NCBI GenBank assembly: GCA_964370825.1
Contig: CAYJKY010000013.1
Coordinates: 8,323-72,322 of the forward strand
Reading direction: 5' to 3'
Origin: CAYJBH01 sp964370825
Lineage (GTDB): Bacteria > Bacillota > Clostridia > Oscillospirales > Ruminococcaceae
DNA: 64,000 nucleotides
Every line of letters begins with the position of its first letter. Position 1 is the first letter of the stretch. The notes below the pieces were generated by a model, which was not told the origin of the DNA, made no database searches, and saw only the letters and a program-made list of their open reading frames with translations. Both the position numbers and the translations under genes were made by a program. Shown here piece by piece: positions 34,311 through 43,575 of this stretch.

Positions 34311-36539
34311 TTATTCATCATCGTTTTTCTGATAAAATTGGGCACGATATTCCGATGGACTTATGAGATATTTCCTTTTGAACGCTTTATAGAAGGTATT
34401 GTGATTTATAAATCCTACCTTATAGCCAATATCATATATATTCAGCTTATCTTCCATAATAAATTCAATAGCTTTTTTCATTCGCAAATCCTCAATATAG
34501 GAGATGATGGTTTCGTTATAAACCGCTTTAAAAAGGCGGGACAGATGCTTTTCACTGATATCAAATTTATCAGAAATAAAAGAACGACACATATCGGGGT
34601 TAGTGTAGTTGGTAGCGATAAAATCTCGAACATTCTCCACCAGATTTTCCTGTTTTGTAGACTTTTTCTTTTCTATCTGCTCACAAATATCTTTTATCTG
34701 TTTCTTAAATTCAGACAAAACATGTTCAAAGGAATCGGCATCGAACACATATGTAACCCTCTGCAAATGTAGCGTTCTATCCTTGTCGCTGTTGATTGTA
34801 GTATAAATTATTTTGATCAGCAGTGCACGAAGTTCGCTAGTGAGATTCAAAGTGGTACCATTTGGAATTGCATCGATAAATATGTCGTCGAAAATCTTTT
34901 CTACCTTGTCAAAATTTCCTATCTGCATTAGGGTGAGTATGGTACCCTCTATTTCAATAGGTATACAAAAGTTGTTTGCGTTAGATTCCACCGATGAAAT
35001 GTATATAATATTGGTTTCATTTTGGATTTTAGAGTCGTCCAAAATGCTGAGACCTCGATAATATGCTACCTGTAGATAACTAATGAAGCTGAAAGGTGTT
35101 CCGACAACTAACAATGGTCGAAAATCAAACATGTTATGCACCTCCTTTGTCATCTCGGCAAGTGGTTTGCCAATATCATGTGCATCAAACTTGTTAGCTT
35201 TGCCGATAAGGATACAAAAACGATTGTTAACCAGCGGCTGCATATAGGAAACATAGCCGTACTTACGAAATAATTTCTTGCAATATATAATTATATCCTT
35301 GGCAGATGTGATTGAAGCTTCATAGGGTATTTTTCCGCAAACTACGATATAATGTTTGGTGATAAGGTGTTCGAATTGCAGTCTTTTTACATATTCGACT
35401 GCCTCTGCTTCGGTATTAAGCGAGGAATGCACCAACTGGGTGATTAGATTTGAGCGCAAAAGATTTACCTGTAGGTTGTACTCAGCGTTAAGCTCGGAAT
35501 AGCTTTGAGTCAGTCCCGAAATAGACTCTTTTATTACGCCAAGCTGGTCATTTCCTTTTGCACCATCAAAGACATTGAGCAGTGCAGTGACCTCGTTCAA
35601 ATATGTTTTTATTGCAATATTACTTACTATCAGGCCGATAGTTAATAGCAAAAACAGTAAAATGATAATTAAAACCACCGCGACGAAAAGAGTATCAATT
35701 ACGGCGATGGCCGGATCGCTTTCAAATGCAAAAGCGTAGCTTATAGGCAGAATAGAGGAATCAAGGTTGAAAAAATTCATACCGGAGTCCATTGTCTCAT
35801 CCGTGTAAGCCTGTAATACCCCTGCGTTACTACCGTACAATATATTACCCGATTCGTCCGTAATCATCATTGCGGTATAATCTGCAGAAAATTGCGATAT
35901 CAGCGAAAGCGCCGAAAAATCGATACTAACCTCGATAAAACTGTTATCATTTTTATCAATAAATACATTCAGCGGCCTTGTTATAATCATTTTTGTGCCA
36001 GAGACGGTATTGCTTGGGTTGACAAACGTTATGTTCAGCTTATCATCATAAAACTTCGGTGTCACCCAATCAGAATAGCTTATTTCATCATGTAACATAG
36101 TGGATGAAAAATACCGTTCGGTGTTCACGGTGGCAAAGTCGGGGGCAATAATCACATCTTTACTGCCCAGGTATACTATGTATTTCATCACCACATCGTT
36201 AACTATTACAAGATCAAAAAGATAATCGCCGACATTGCACGCTTCTTGATATATCTTGCTGCTGTCATACTCGTTAGAAAAATAGAACTCCAACAGCTGA
36301 GGGTTTCGTGAGATGGCCGCAGTTGAATTCAGTATATCGGAAAGCGACCGATCAAGAGCGATAGTTTTTTCTGTTGCAAGTTGATTGTGTTTTTGCATAT
36401 TGTTATCATATATTGTGCTTCGAAGGCTGAAAAGAATTGCAAGTTGAGCCACAAAAATCACAATAAGCGATACCAATATCAGCATAAATGATTTTCGAAA
36501 AAAATTGCTTTTTAGTTTGTCCGACCATCTGTTTTTCAT
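34311..36539 (-). CDS. Membrane-bound sensory AraC-family regulator
   Basis: 742 residues. TM1 (MLILVSLIVIFVAQLAILFSL region, about 18-40), a large extracellular sensor of about 230 residues (Cache-like), TM2 (VLIIILLFLLLTIGLIVSNI), a cytosolic linker of about 300 residues, and a C-terminal AraC HTH domain (CRSFISDKFDISEKHLSRLF and IYDIGYKVGFINHNTFYKAF, ending ISPSEYRAQF). One-component transmembrane regulators of this type (YesS/YtdP-like) are common next to LplB/LplC transporters and bind target DNA from the membrane. It is divergent from the permease/SBP operon at 36867-40604, its likely target. There is no normal RBS: the SD is separated from the ATG by a hairpin (see the regulatory entry). 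Confidence 0.9.
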   Translation of the reverse strand: MKNRWSDKLKSNFFRKSFMLILVSLIVIFVAQLAILFSLRSTIYDNNMQKHNQLATEKTIALDRSLSDILNSTAAISRNPQLLEFYFSNEYDSSKIYQEACNVGDYLFDLVIVNDVVMKYIVYLGSKDVIIAPDFATVNTERYFSSTMLHDEISYSDWVTPKFYDDKLNITFVNPSNTVSGTKMIITRPLNVFIDKNDNSFIEVSIDFSALSLISQFSADYTAMMITDESGNILYGSNAGVLQAYTDETMDSGMNFFNLDSSILPISYAFAFESDPAIAVIDTLFVAVVLIIILLFLLLTIGLIVSNIAIKTYLNEVTALLNVFDGAKGNDQLGVIKESISGLTQSYSELNAEYNLQVNLLRSNLITQLVHSSLNTEAEAVEYVKRLQFEHLITKHYIVVCGKIPYEASITSAKDIIIYCKKLFRKYGYVSYMQPLVNNRFCILIGKANKFDAHDIGKPLAEMTKEVHNMFDFRPLLVVGTPFSFISYLQVAYYRGLSILDDSKIQNETNIIYISSVESNANNFCIPIEIEGTILTLMQIGNFDKVEKIFDDIFIDAIPNGTTLNLTSELRALLIKIIYTTINSDKDRTLHLQRVTYVFDADSFEHVLSEFKKQIKDICEQIEKKKSTKQENLVENVRDFIATNYTNPDMCRSFISDKFDISEKHLSRLFKAVYNETIISYIEDLRMKKAIEFIMEDKLNIYDIGYKVGFINHNTFYKAFKRKYLISPSEYRAQFYQKNDDE

Positions 36540-36611
36540 TCATTTTTAACCGAACGGTGATAAAAACTATATGCGAAGCTTCGCATATACAGCTGTTCGG
36601 TTAACTCCTTT
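36537..36611 (-). promoter_or_regulatory. Hairpin-bridged ribosome binding site of the membrane AraC gene
   Basis: On the minus strand AAAGGAG (36611-36605) is immediately followed by TTAACCGAAC (36604-36595), which pairs perfectly with GTTCGGTTAA (36555-36546). Six bases later comes the ATG (36539). Inside is a second perfect palindrome of 22 nt (36589-36568, half-site TATATGCGAAG). Linear SD-ATG distance is 65 bases; with the outer stem folded it becomes 6. Such SD-to-start positioning by a hairpin is known for a few phage T4 genes. A competing reading is a 16-codon ORF from ATG 36587 whose TGA overlaps the AraC ATG. Confidence 0.6.
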
Positions 36612-36866
36612 CTATACATTACATATTAAAATATTAACAAAATATCACATAATAATCAACCGCTTTCGAGGTGATTTGTAGGTTATCTGAACAGAACATA
36701 TATTGTACGATCTTTTTTTATTGCATATACAAATGAAAAAAGAGACATCACCGTTAAAAACTGCCCAAATCCTTTTTTTCCGCCTTTTAAGTCTATTATA
36801 CACTGGATTTTATATTGGAAAGGCACTATTATAATTACATAAGTAATTTCCAACGAGGGAACGCAA

Positions 36867-37820
36867 GTGAAAATTGCAAATAAAGTGAAAAATAATACTA
36901 TTCCCCACAAGAAAAGCGTATCGAAAATTTTAAGAGAAAATTACGTGTTTCTGTTGATGCTTTTGCTGCCTGTTACATATGTAATCATCTTTAACTATGT
37001 TCCTATATACGGAGTTCAGATTGCATTTAGAGATTTTAGAGCAGTCGATGGTATACTCGGTAGTGAATGGATAGGCTTTGAACAGTTTGCAAAATTCTTC
37101 GGCAACCCAAAATTCGAGATACTTTTGACCAACACATTGGTTATCAGCCTATATCAACTTATTATAGGGTTCCCTATTCCGATAATTTTAGCACTACTTA
37201 TAAACAGCTGTACATCAAGTAGATTTAAAAAAACCGTTCAGATGGTTACCTATGCACCACATTTCATTTCGGTTGTTGTCCTGGTAGGTATAATGTTTCA
37301 GGTTTTTAACACCAAGTTTGGCGTTGTTAATATGATAATCGAGATGTTTGGCGGCGAGAGCATAATGTTTATGGGTGATGCTGAATATTTCAGACATATA
37401 TACGTTTGGTCGGATGTCTGGCAGAACACCGGTTGGGGTGCAATCATATATATAGCGGCACTTTCCTCGGTTGACCCAAGCCTACATGAAGCGGCGATAG
37501 TAGACGGCGCCGGAAAGTTTAAAAGAATACTGCATATTGACATCCCCTCCATCATGCCAACAATTGTGACACTTTTAATTCTGCGAAGCGGACAAATTAT
37601 GAATGTGGGATTTGAGAAGGTTTTCCTAATGCAGACACCTACCAACCTTCAAACCTCCGAGATAATCTCGACCTATGTATACGAAATTGGTCTTAACTCC
37701 TCCTTCCCCGATTATTCGTATTCGACTGCAATCGGTCTTTTTAACTCGGTAATAAATATTGCATTAATAGTTTTAGTCAACCAGATTTCAAGAAAAATCA
37801 GCGATAATTCGCTATGGTAA
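36867..37820 (+). CDS. Sugar ABC transporter permease, LplB type (module 2)
   Basis: 317 residues, six helices; VTYVIIFNYVPIYGVQIAFRD, GSEWIGFEQFAKFF and the EAA loop PSLHEAAIVDGAGKFKRILHIDIP identify an LplB-type permease. Starts at GTG with GAGGGA 6 bases upstream. Divergent from the membrane AraC gene; first gene of the permease-permease-SBP operon, the reverse of the SBP-first order in module 1. Its N-terminus carries an extra basic cytosolic segment of about 20 residues. Confidence 0.92.
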   Translation: MKIANKVKNNTIPHKKSVSKILRENYVFLLMLLLPVTYVIIFNYVPIYGVQIAFRDFRAVDGILGSEWIGFEQFAKFFGNPKFEILLTNTLVISLYQLIIGFPIPIILALLINSCTSSRFKKTVQMVTYAPHFISVVVLVGIMFQVFNTKFGVVNMIIEMFGGESIMFMGDAEYFRHIYVWSDVWQNTGWGAIIYIAALSSVDPSLHEAAIVDGAGKFKRILHIDIPSIMPTIVTLLILRSGQIMNVGFEKVFLMQTPTNLQTSEIISTYVYEIGLNSSFPDYSYSTAIGLFNSVINIALIVLVNQISRKISDNSLW

Positions 37821-37920
37821 GAATACCGGGTTTTTGTGAATTTAAGGCGAAATGCCCCCCCTGCTTTTTACATGGCCGTTGCAAAGATGGACAATCGTTG
37901 AGAAAGGAATGATCATAAGT

Positions 37921-38817
37921 ATGAAAAATATAAAAAGTAGCCGTGCAGACAGGTTGTTTGATTTTGGAGTATATCTGATTTTGAGTTTTGTGTTGGTGAT
38001 TACCATATTGCCGTTGATACATGTTATAAGCTCTTCTTTCAGCTCCTCGGCGGCTGTCACAAGCGGTAGGGTAATGCTTTTACCGGTAGAATTTTCTTTA
38101 GATGGCTATCGTGAAGTCTTCAACCATCAATATGTCATACCGAGCTTTATGAACAGTATGTTTTATGCGACGGTCGGAACGGCGTTTAACGTGTTGTTAA
38201 CGGTGCTTGCCGCATATCCGCTGTCAAAAAAAGAGTTTAAATTCCGCAATATTTTCACCGTCTTTTTCATGGTTACAATGTTTTTCAATGGTGGTCTTAT
38301 ACCGAACTATATTCTGATGTCCAATCTCGGCATCCTAAACACTCGGCTTGTACTTATTCTTTCGGCAGGGATATCGGTACACAATATAATTATTACCAGA
38401 ACCTTTTTTAAAAGCACAATTCCGGACGAAATCATTGAAGCCGCACGCATAGACGGGCTAGGAGAGTTCGGTATTTTCATGAAGATGGTGTTACCGCTGT
38501 CAAAAGCAGTTATTGCCGTAATTACTCTATACTATGCGGTAGGACATTGGAACGCATTCTTTAATGCGATGATTTATTTGCAGGATAAGGCACTTTATCC
38601 GTTACAATTAATACTTCGTGATATTCTAATTGCTAACACATTGGACTTTTCAGATATGGTGGGGCTTGATCCCGAATCATTGCGCGCATTGCAGGGAATG
38701 GCAGACCTGCTTAAATATTCACTGATAGTTGTAGCCTCGGTACCTGTTATGATAATGTACCCTTTTATACAAAAATATTTTGTAAAGGGTGTTATGATAG
38801 GGTCTGTCAAAGGCTAA
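37921..38817 (+). CDS. Sugar ABC transporter permease, LplC type (module 2)
   Basis: 298 residues with six helices, EAA loop PDEIIEAARIDGLGEFGIFMKMVLP and the LplC-type C-terminus FIQKYFVKGVMIGSVKG. Two in-frame ATGs (37909 and 37921) follow AGAAAGG; the second is preferred because the first touches the SD, and because a similar leader before the regulator at 62930 lacks the first ATG altogether. Pairs with the preceding LplB-type permease, 100 bp upstream. Confidence 0.92.
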   Translation: MKNIKSSRADRLFDFGVYLILSFVLVITILPLIHVISSSFSSSAAVTSGRVMLLPVEFSLDGYREVFNHQYVIPSFMNSMFYATVGTAFNVLLTVLAAYPLSKKEFKFRNIFTVFFMVTMFFNGGLIPNYILMSNLGILNTRLVLILSAGISVHNIIITRTFFKSTIPDEIIEAARIDGLGEFGIFMKMVLPLSKAVIAVITLYYAVGHWNAFFNAMIYLQDKALYPLQLILRDILIANTLDFSDMVGLDPESLRALQGMADLLKYSLIVVASVPVMIMYPFIQKYFVKGVMIGSVKG

Positions 38818-38885
38818 CCAAAAAACGAGAGGAGGAAAGAATTACAACAATTTTTTATGCAATTACGAAAAGAGGAGACAAAACA

Positions 38886-40604
38886 ATGAAAAAAAGCAAA
38901 AGACTATTAGCGTTAATGTTGTCGATAGGCATTATATTAAATCTGCTTTCAGGCTGTTCAGGTGCTCCGGCAGAAACGGAAGATACCGCATCGAACGTGA
39001 CAGACTCAACAGCTGAGGATAACGCCTCCGGTTCTGAGAATAACTATAACGACCCCGGAATGCTGCCGATTGTTAAAGAAACGGTTGAGCTGGACGTTTT
39101 CATGTCTACACCGAGCACCGTTATAGTTGAAGGAAATGAGTGGGTTCAATGGGTTGAAGATGAGACAAATATTAAGATGAACATCGAGGCTGTGCCGGAC
39201 GGTGACGCCGCAACAAAGCTTAACCTGATAATGAATGCACAAACCGACATTCCGGATGTTGTTAACGGTGGTATGGGCAACGCGGCAACCGTGCTCGCCT
39301 ATGCAGAGCAGGGACTTTTGGTTGATTTCCGTGATTACTGGGACAGACTTGTAAACCTTCCCGAGATTGCCGAGAGAGACGCCACAAACATCGCACTTAT
39401 TTCTTCTGAGGACGGCTCACTCTATTCCTCCATCTCGAGTGGTGCAGGTTATCATGTGACATACAGTCAAAAATACTTTATGAACCAGGAGTGGTTAAAT
39501 AATTTAGGCCTTGAAGTTCCAACCACCACCGACGAGCTGTACGATACACTAGTTGCGTTTAAGGAGCAGGATGCAAACGGCAACGGTGACCCGAATGATG
39601 AAATCCCACTTGTAAGTAGTGAAAAGGGATGGAAGACAGAACTTATCGGTTTCTTGATGGCACCTTTTTCCGAAACAGGAACAAGAGCATCGCACTATCT
39701 ATATGAAGATGCCGAGGCAGGTGATATAAAGTGCGGCGTATATAATGAAGGCTTCATCGAAGGTATGGAATATCTAAATAAATTATATTCCGAAGGTCTT
39801 ATCGACCAGGAAGCATTTACCCAGGAGGCATCAGCTTATAATGCAATAGCAAATGCCGAGGGCGGAAACCGTGGAGGATCATTTACAGCAGGTTCTGTTG
39901 GCGACTACGCAGTAGCATCTGAAGAATTCCCCGACACCAACTACACACCGGTTGCTCCACTTGTAGGGCCAGACGGCGTATCGAGAGTACAACAGTTTAC
40001 CCCAAGAGCCAATCCGATATGGCAGGTAACAACATCCTGTCCAGAAGAAAAAATCGAGGCTGCTGTGAGGTTAGGCGACTTCTTCTTAGCCGATGCATTC
40101 AGCGATGACCCTGAAGAAGTTCAGAGAAGTCTTACCGTTTTTAACGGACCTAACGGATATAATTACTTTGAGGAATCTGATGGGTTAACCTCGGTTTCAG
40201 GTGAAGTAGGTTATTACGAGCGCACCTTCCAGTGGGCAGATAACACCACACTAAACTACAAAAATGCTCATCCGGTCTATACAAGCTATGACATTAAGAG
40301 ATTGATGGTAGCGGAAGAGGGCGTATACAATGAGGAAATTGTTCTTTGGAAAGCTACTGAGCTCTATGAGCAATCGGCAGATGAGTTCATGGAAGTAAAC
40401 CTGCCGGTACGTGTATCTGCTGAAAATGCGGCAGAGTATGCAGAGCTTGCAACTCAGGTGAGAAGCTATCTTGATCAGCATCTTGCAGCTTTTGTAACCG
40501 GTTCTCGCGATTTAGCAGAGTGGGATGATTTCCTACAAGAACTCAGCGATATCGGCATGACAAGATACCTTGAAATAGCAAACGAATCCTACGTAGCACA
40601 ATAA
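38886..40604 (+). CDS. Extracellular sugar-binding lipoprotein (module 2)
   Basis: 572 residues; signal peptide with lipobox LLSGC (Cys about 23), Thr/Glu/Asp-rich linker, then a long family-1-type SBP. FMSTPSTVIVEGNEWVQWVEDETNIKMN and MNQEWLNNLGLEVPTTTDELYDTLVAFKEQDANGNGDPNDEIP are typical of LplA/YtcQ-like proteins that serve LplB/LplC permeases, including the Ca-binding-like D-x-N-G-N-G-D loop. RBS AGAGGAG precedes ATG. Last gene of the operon; a 14-bp stem terminator follows. Confidence 0.9.
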   Translation: MKKSKRLLALMLSIGIILNLLSGCSGAPAETEDTASNVTDSTAEDNASGSENNYNDPGMLPIVKETVELDVFMSTPSTVIVEGNEWVQWVEDETNIKMNIEAVPDGDAATKLNLIMNAQTDIPDVVNGGMGNAATVLAYAEQGLLVDFRDYWDRLVNLPEIAERDATNIALISSEDGSLYSSISSGAGYHVTYSQKYFMNQEWLNNLGLEVPTTTDELYDTLVAFKEQDANGNGDPNDEIPLVSSEKGWKTELIGFLMAPFSETGTRASHYLYEDAEAGDIKCGVYNEGFIEGMEYLNKLYSEGLIDQEAFTQEASAYNAIANAEGGNRGGSFTAGSVGDYAVASEEFPDTNYTPVAPLVGPDGVSRVQQFTPRANPIWQVTTSCPEEKIEAAVRLGDFFLADAFSDDPEEVQRSLTVFNGPNGYNYFEESDGLTSVSGEVGYYERTFQWADNTTLNYKNAHPVYTSYDIKRLMVAEEGVYNEEIVLWKATELYEQSADEFMEVNLPVRVSAENAAEYAELATQVRSYLDQHLAAFVTGSRDLAEWDDFLQELSDIGMTRYLEIANESYVAQ

Positions 40605-40612
40605 ATTTATAT

Positions 40613-40655
40613 CGGCAGCTGCAAATACGGAAAGTAAAGAGATTTGCAGCTGCCG
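40613..40655. terminator. Long-stem terminator between convergent SBP and sulfatase genes
   Basis: CGGCAGCTGCAAAT (40613-40626) pairs perfectly over 14 bp with ATTTGCAGCTGCCG (40642-40655); followed by TAAAAATTACTTT. Located between the SBP stop and the convergent sulfatase stop, so it probably serves both. Confidence 0.8.
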
Positions 40656-40666
40656 TAAAAATTACT

Positions 40667-42217
40667 TTAGTGGGCGCCGATAACCAAAAGATCACGAGGA
40701 GGTAATGGATAATTTTGGAGCATTACGGCATGCAACATCTCATTTTTTAGCATCTGCCTTATCTCCTGATACTCAGGATCATTGACCAAATTATTGAACT
40801 CGCCGGGGTCGTGTTGCAGATCAAAAAGCTCTTCACCTTCGTCTCGACCGGGCGAAACAGAATATCTATAGCGCTCATTTCTTAACGACTTTTTCCATGG
40901 GTGCGGGAGGATTTTGTCATAGTACGGCCCCTCGCATAAGCTACCAAAAGATTCTGCAAAGGCAAACTTGCGGATAGTGCTGCATTTCTCTCCTTTGCAA
41001 AGCGGCATCAGCGTGTGACCAAAAAACGTTGGGACACTTTCATCAACTACACGTCTTGTAAGTTTTTTTGGGTGATTGACCAGCAAGCTTTCTTCAAAAT
41101 CCAATATTGTGGGACAGATATCCTGATGTTGTACTATGTCACGACAAATCAACCCTTTTTGCGTGTCGGGACCGGCAATGATCAAAGGTATACGAATTAC
41201 AGCCTCGTAGTGGTTGCATGACTTGCCTCCTTTATTATGATCCATGAGCATTTCGCCATGGTCGGAGGTGAAAATAATATAAGTGTTTTCAAGTCGTCCT
41301 AACTCCTCCATTCGATCAAGAACTCTGCCTATTTGTTCATCAATGTGTACAAAATCGGCAAAATACAACTTGCGATAGTAAAGCCAATTCTTTATGTAGA
41401 TTTCATCTTCTGAAAAGTCGGAGCCAAGTCCGAGAGGTAGCGGAATTTTATCCTCATTAACATATTCTAAGAACCTCTTTGGCGGACAAAACGGTGGATG
41501 GGGTTGAACATAGCTTATGTGTGTATAAAGTGGCTGTGAACTTGACGTGGAATCTATAAATTCAAGAGCCTTGTCGGTTATCCAGTTGGTTTGCGACAAC
41601 TCCTCCGGAAACGGGAGCGGAAAGAAACCTTCGGTTAGAGTTTTGTTGCCGGCATCGGTTCCTTCCGGCCAATTAACATTATCTTTGGCATTTTTCATTT
41701 TTTCACCAAGTTCGCCCTTGTAATAGGGTAGATCGTTGTTCCAATTTGCAGGTGTTGCAATCATTGCTTCATAGTGCTCGGGATAATCGTTTTTAATCAT
41801 ATCATGCCACTCGCCTACACGAGTATCTTCGGTGTTATGTACAACATTCCAACCATATTCGGTATAGTCTGAATATGGGTAATAGTCAGAATCAAACGGG
41901 TAGAAATGGATTTTTCCAAATGCACCGGTATTATAACCGGAGACTTTAAGTGTATTCATAAATGTCGGAACTTCGGGGTTTAGACGATAACCGTTTGATA
42001 ACAGCCCATGGCCGTTACCCGAGAGTCCGGTTGCGATTGTTGCACGAGCAGGACAGCAAACAGGATTGTTTGCAAAAGCGTTACTGAAGGTTACGCCCAT
42101 GCTTTTTATTCTCTTTAGGTTCGGGAGTTCACAAATTCCGTTCATCGCGGCATCAAGCCACTTTGCCCCCATTTGATCTACCATAAAAAACAGTACATCG
42201 GGTTTTTTATTTTTCAT
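40667..42217 (-). CDS. Type I sulfatase
   Basis: 516 residues, alkaline-phosphatase-fold sulfatase. The formylglycine motif C-x-P-x-R is present in NNPVCCPARATIATG, with FFMVDQMGAKWL supplying the metal Asp near the N-terminus and FTSDHGEMLMDH the second metal Asp/His pair. The active-site Cys needs oxidation by an anaerobic sulfatase-maturing radical-SAM enzyme, not found in this window. No signal peptide: it would act on imported sulfated sugar, matching the neighbouring importer. It follows the RpiB-like gene by 24 bp on the same strand. Substrate (sulfated hexose, choline sulfate or other) cannot be read from sequence. Confidence 0.88.
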   Translation of the reverse strand: MKNKKPDVLFFMVDQMGAKWLDAAMNGICELPNLKRIKSMGVTFSNAFANNPVCCPARATIATGLSGNGHGLLSNGYRLNPEVPTFMNTLKVSGYNTGAFGKIHFYPFDSDYYPYSDYTEYGWNVVHNTEDTRVGEWHDMIKNDYPEHYEAMIATPANWNNDLPYYKGELGEKMKNAKDNVNWPEGTDAGNKTLTEGFFPLPFPEELSQTNWITDKALEFIDSTSSSQPLYTHISYVQPHPPFCPPKRFLEYVNEDKIPLPLGLGSDFSEDEIYIKNWLYYRKLYFADFVHIDEQIGRVLDRMEELGRLENTYIIFTSDHGEMLMDHNKGGKSCNHYEAVIRIPLIIAGPDTQKGLICRDIVQHQDICPTILDFEESLLVNHPKKLTRRVVDESVPTFFGHTLMPLCKGEKCSTIRKFAFAESFGSLCEGPYYDKILPHPWKKSLRNERYRYSVSPGRDEGEELFDLQHDPGEFNNLVNDPEYQEIRQMLKNEMLHAVMLQNYPLPPRDLLVIGAH

Positions 42218-42241
42218 ATATCTCCTTTATAGATAAGTTTA

Positions 42242-42814
42242 TCAGTCCTTTTGGTTTATGCAGTCATAGGGCAACTCCACCTCTCCGAGCGTGGTCATTC
42301 TAAAACCGTTTGCCTTGTATTCTTCATAGTCGAAAGCATCCATCTCATCAATGGCAAGTTTGTGGAATTCGTAGAAATTCGGCCACCAATCATAGCCTGA
42401 GCCAAGATCGTTATAAAGAAATGCCTCGGCAATTTCAATTCCGGTTTGGTGTGCAACATAATGACCTCCCATGCACATAACATTCACCCCGTTTCCGGTA
42501 ATGGCACGAAGCGCGGCGGGTACACTTTCCACTACCGCAGAATGAATCCCCGGAACCTTGCTTGCGGCAATGTGAACTCCCATACCGGTTCCGCAGAAAA
42601 TCATCGCACGATCAAATTCCTTTTCGGCAACCATCGATGCAACACGAATAGCCATGCGATGAAACATAAGTATGTCCTTATCGTCATATGACTTTGCACC
42701 GATATCGGTTATTTCCCAACCCTTGTTTTTAAGATGATTACAGATAGCTTCTTTAAGGTAGAAACCAGCAGGATCTGCACCAACTAATATTTTTTTATCT
42801 TTTACCGTTTTCAT
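42242..42814 (-). CDS. RpiB/LacA/LacB-family sugar-phosphate isomerase
   Basis: 190 residues. ILVGADPAGFYLKEAI and FDRAMIFCGTGMGVHIAASKVPG are the RpiB core (active-site Cys in CGTG, nucleotide-like loop GMGVHIAASK), followed by NVMCMGGHYVA. It is longer than ordinary RpiB (about 150 residues), with about 40 extra C-terminal residues. Family members interconvert aldose and ketose phosphates (ribose-5-P, allose-6-P, galactose-6-P). Start ATG 42814 lies 6 bases after AAAGGAG; ATG 42820 would touch the SD. First gene of a two-gene operon with the sulfatase, divergent from the AraC gene at 43003. Confidence 0.85.
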   Translation of the reverse strand: MKTVKDKKILVGADPAGFYLKEAICNHLKNKGWEITDIGAKSYDDKDILMFHRMAIRVASMVAEKEFDRAMIFCGTGMGVHIAASKVPGIHSAVVESVPAALRAITGNGVNVMCMGGHYVAHQTGIEIAEAFLYNDLGSGYDWWPNFYEFHKLAIDEMDAFDYEEYKANGFRMTTLGEVELPYDCINQKD

Positions 42815-43002
42815 TTTCATCTCCTTTGTAAAATTTCTGACACAAAAATGGTAACATGGTTTTTCATCTACCGCAATAATCAGCTTTTGACCGACATAGT
42901 GAAAATATGACCTTTTATAGCTACATACGTAAGAATTTTATCGTTATATCGGTAAAAACCTACATACTCAAACTACATTAATGACAATAAGGAGAACCAA
43001 TA

Positions 43003-43575
43003 ATGCTTGAACGGCTGCTGCTAATAATGCCGATGCTTATCTTAACATTAATGTTGGCAATATGTTTTACTTTTCTTTTGAGATACAAAAGAAAGCATGA
43101 TCATATATGTAATGAATTTATTGTGCTAAGAAATAAGGTGATTGAGGTAGAAAGAACCCTAAGCGATACCTTGTTAAAAGAAAAACACCTGAACTTAACA
43201 GAGGAAGATGTCGATATACTCGTCTTGTTGGGCAACGAACCCTTGTCCCGTTGGGTAGAAATAAAGCAGTTTATAGGAGACCATTGCTTTGAAGCAAATT
43301 TTTCGCAGCAGTTGGTAGCAGACGAGTTCGGTATATCCATAGCATATCTTAGCAGACAGTTTAAAAAATATTTTGGTATTAACATGAGTGAATATGTTTC
43401 GCAACTCAAGATAAATCGAGCAAAGGAACTTTTAATTAAAACCGATTACACAATAAAACAGATAGCCGACATACTCGGCTATGCCGACACTTCAAACTTT
43501 ATAAGCAGGTTTTCTCGTATAGTAAATACTACGCCGGGTCAGTACAGAAAAACAGTTTTAGGAGGCCAGATTTAA
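43003..43575 (+). CDS. Short membrane-tethered AraC-family protein without sensor domain
   Basis: 190 residues. One hydrophobic helix at the extreme N-terminus (LLLIMPMLILTLMLAICFTF), a short charged, coiled-coil-like linker (about 27-65), then a complete AraC HTH domain (FSQQLVADEFGISIAYLSRQF and IKQIADILGYADTSNFISRF, TTPGQYRKTV). There is virtually no extracellular part, in contrast to the 742-residue regulator at 34311 whose C-terminus it resembles. It would hold the DNA-binding domain at the membrane without its own ligand sensor. Its stop overlaps the next start (TAATG), so it is the first gene of the module 3 operon. Confidence 0.85.
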   Translation: MLERLLLIMPMLILTLMLAICFTFLLRYKRKHDHICNEFIVLRNKVIEVERTLSDTLLKEKHLNLTEEDVDILVLLGNEPLSRWVEIKQFIGDHCFEANFSQQLVADEFGISIAYLSRQFKKYFGINMSEYVSQLKINRAKELLIKTDYTIKQIADILGYADTSNFISRFSRIVNTTPGQYRKTVLGGQI

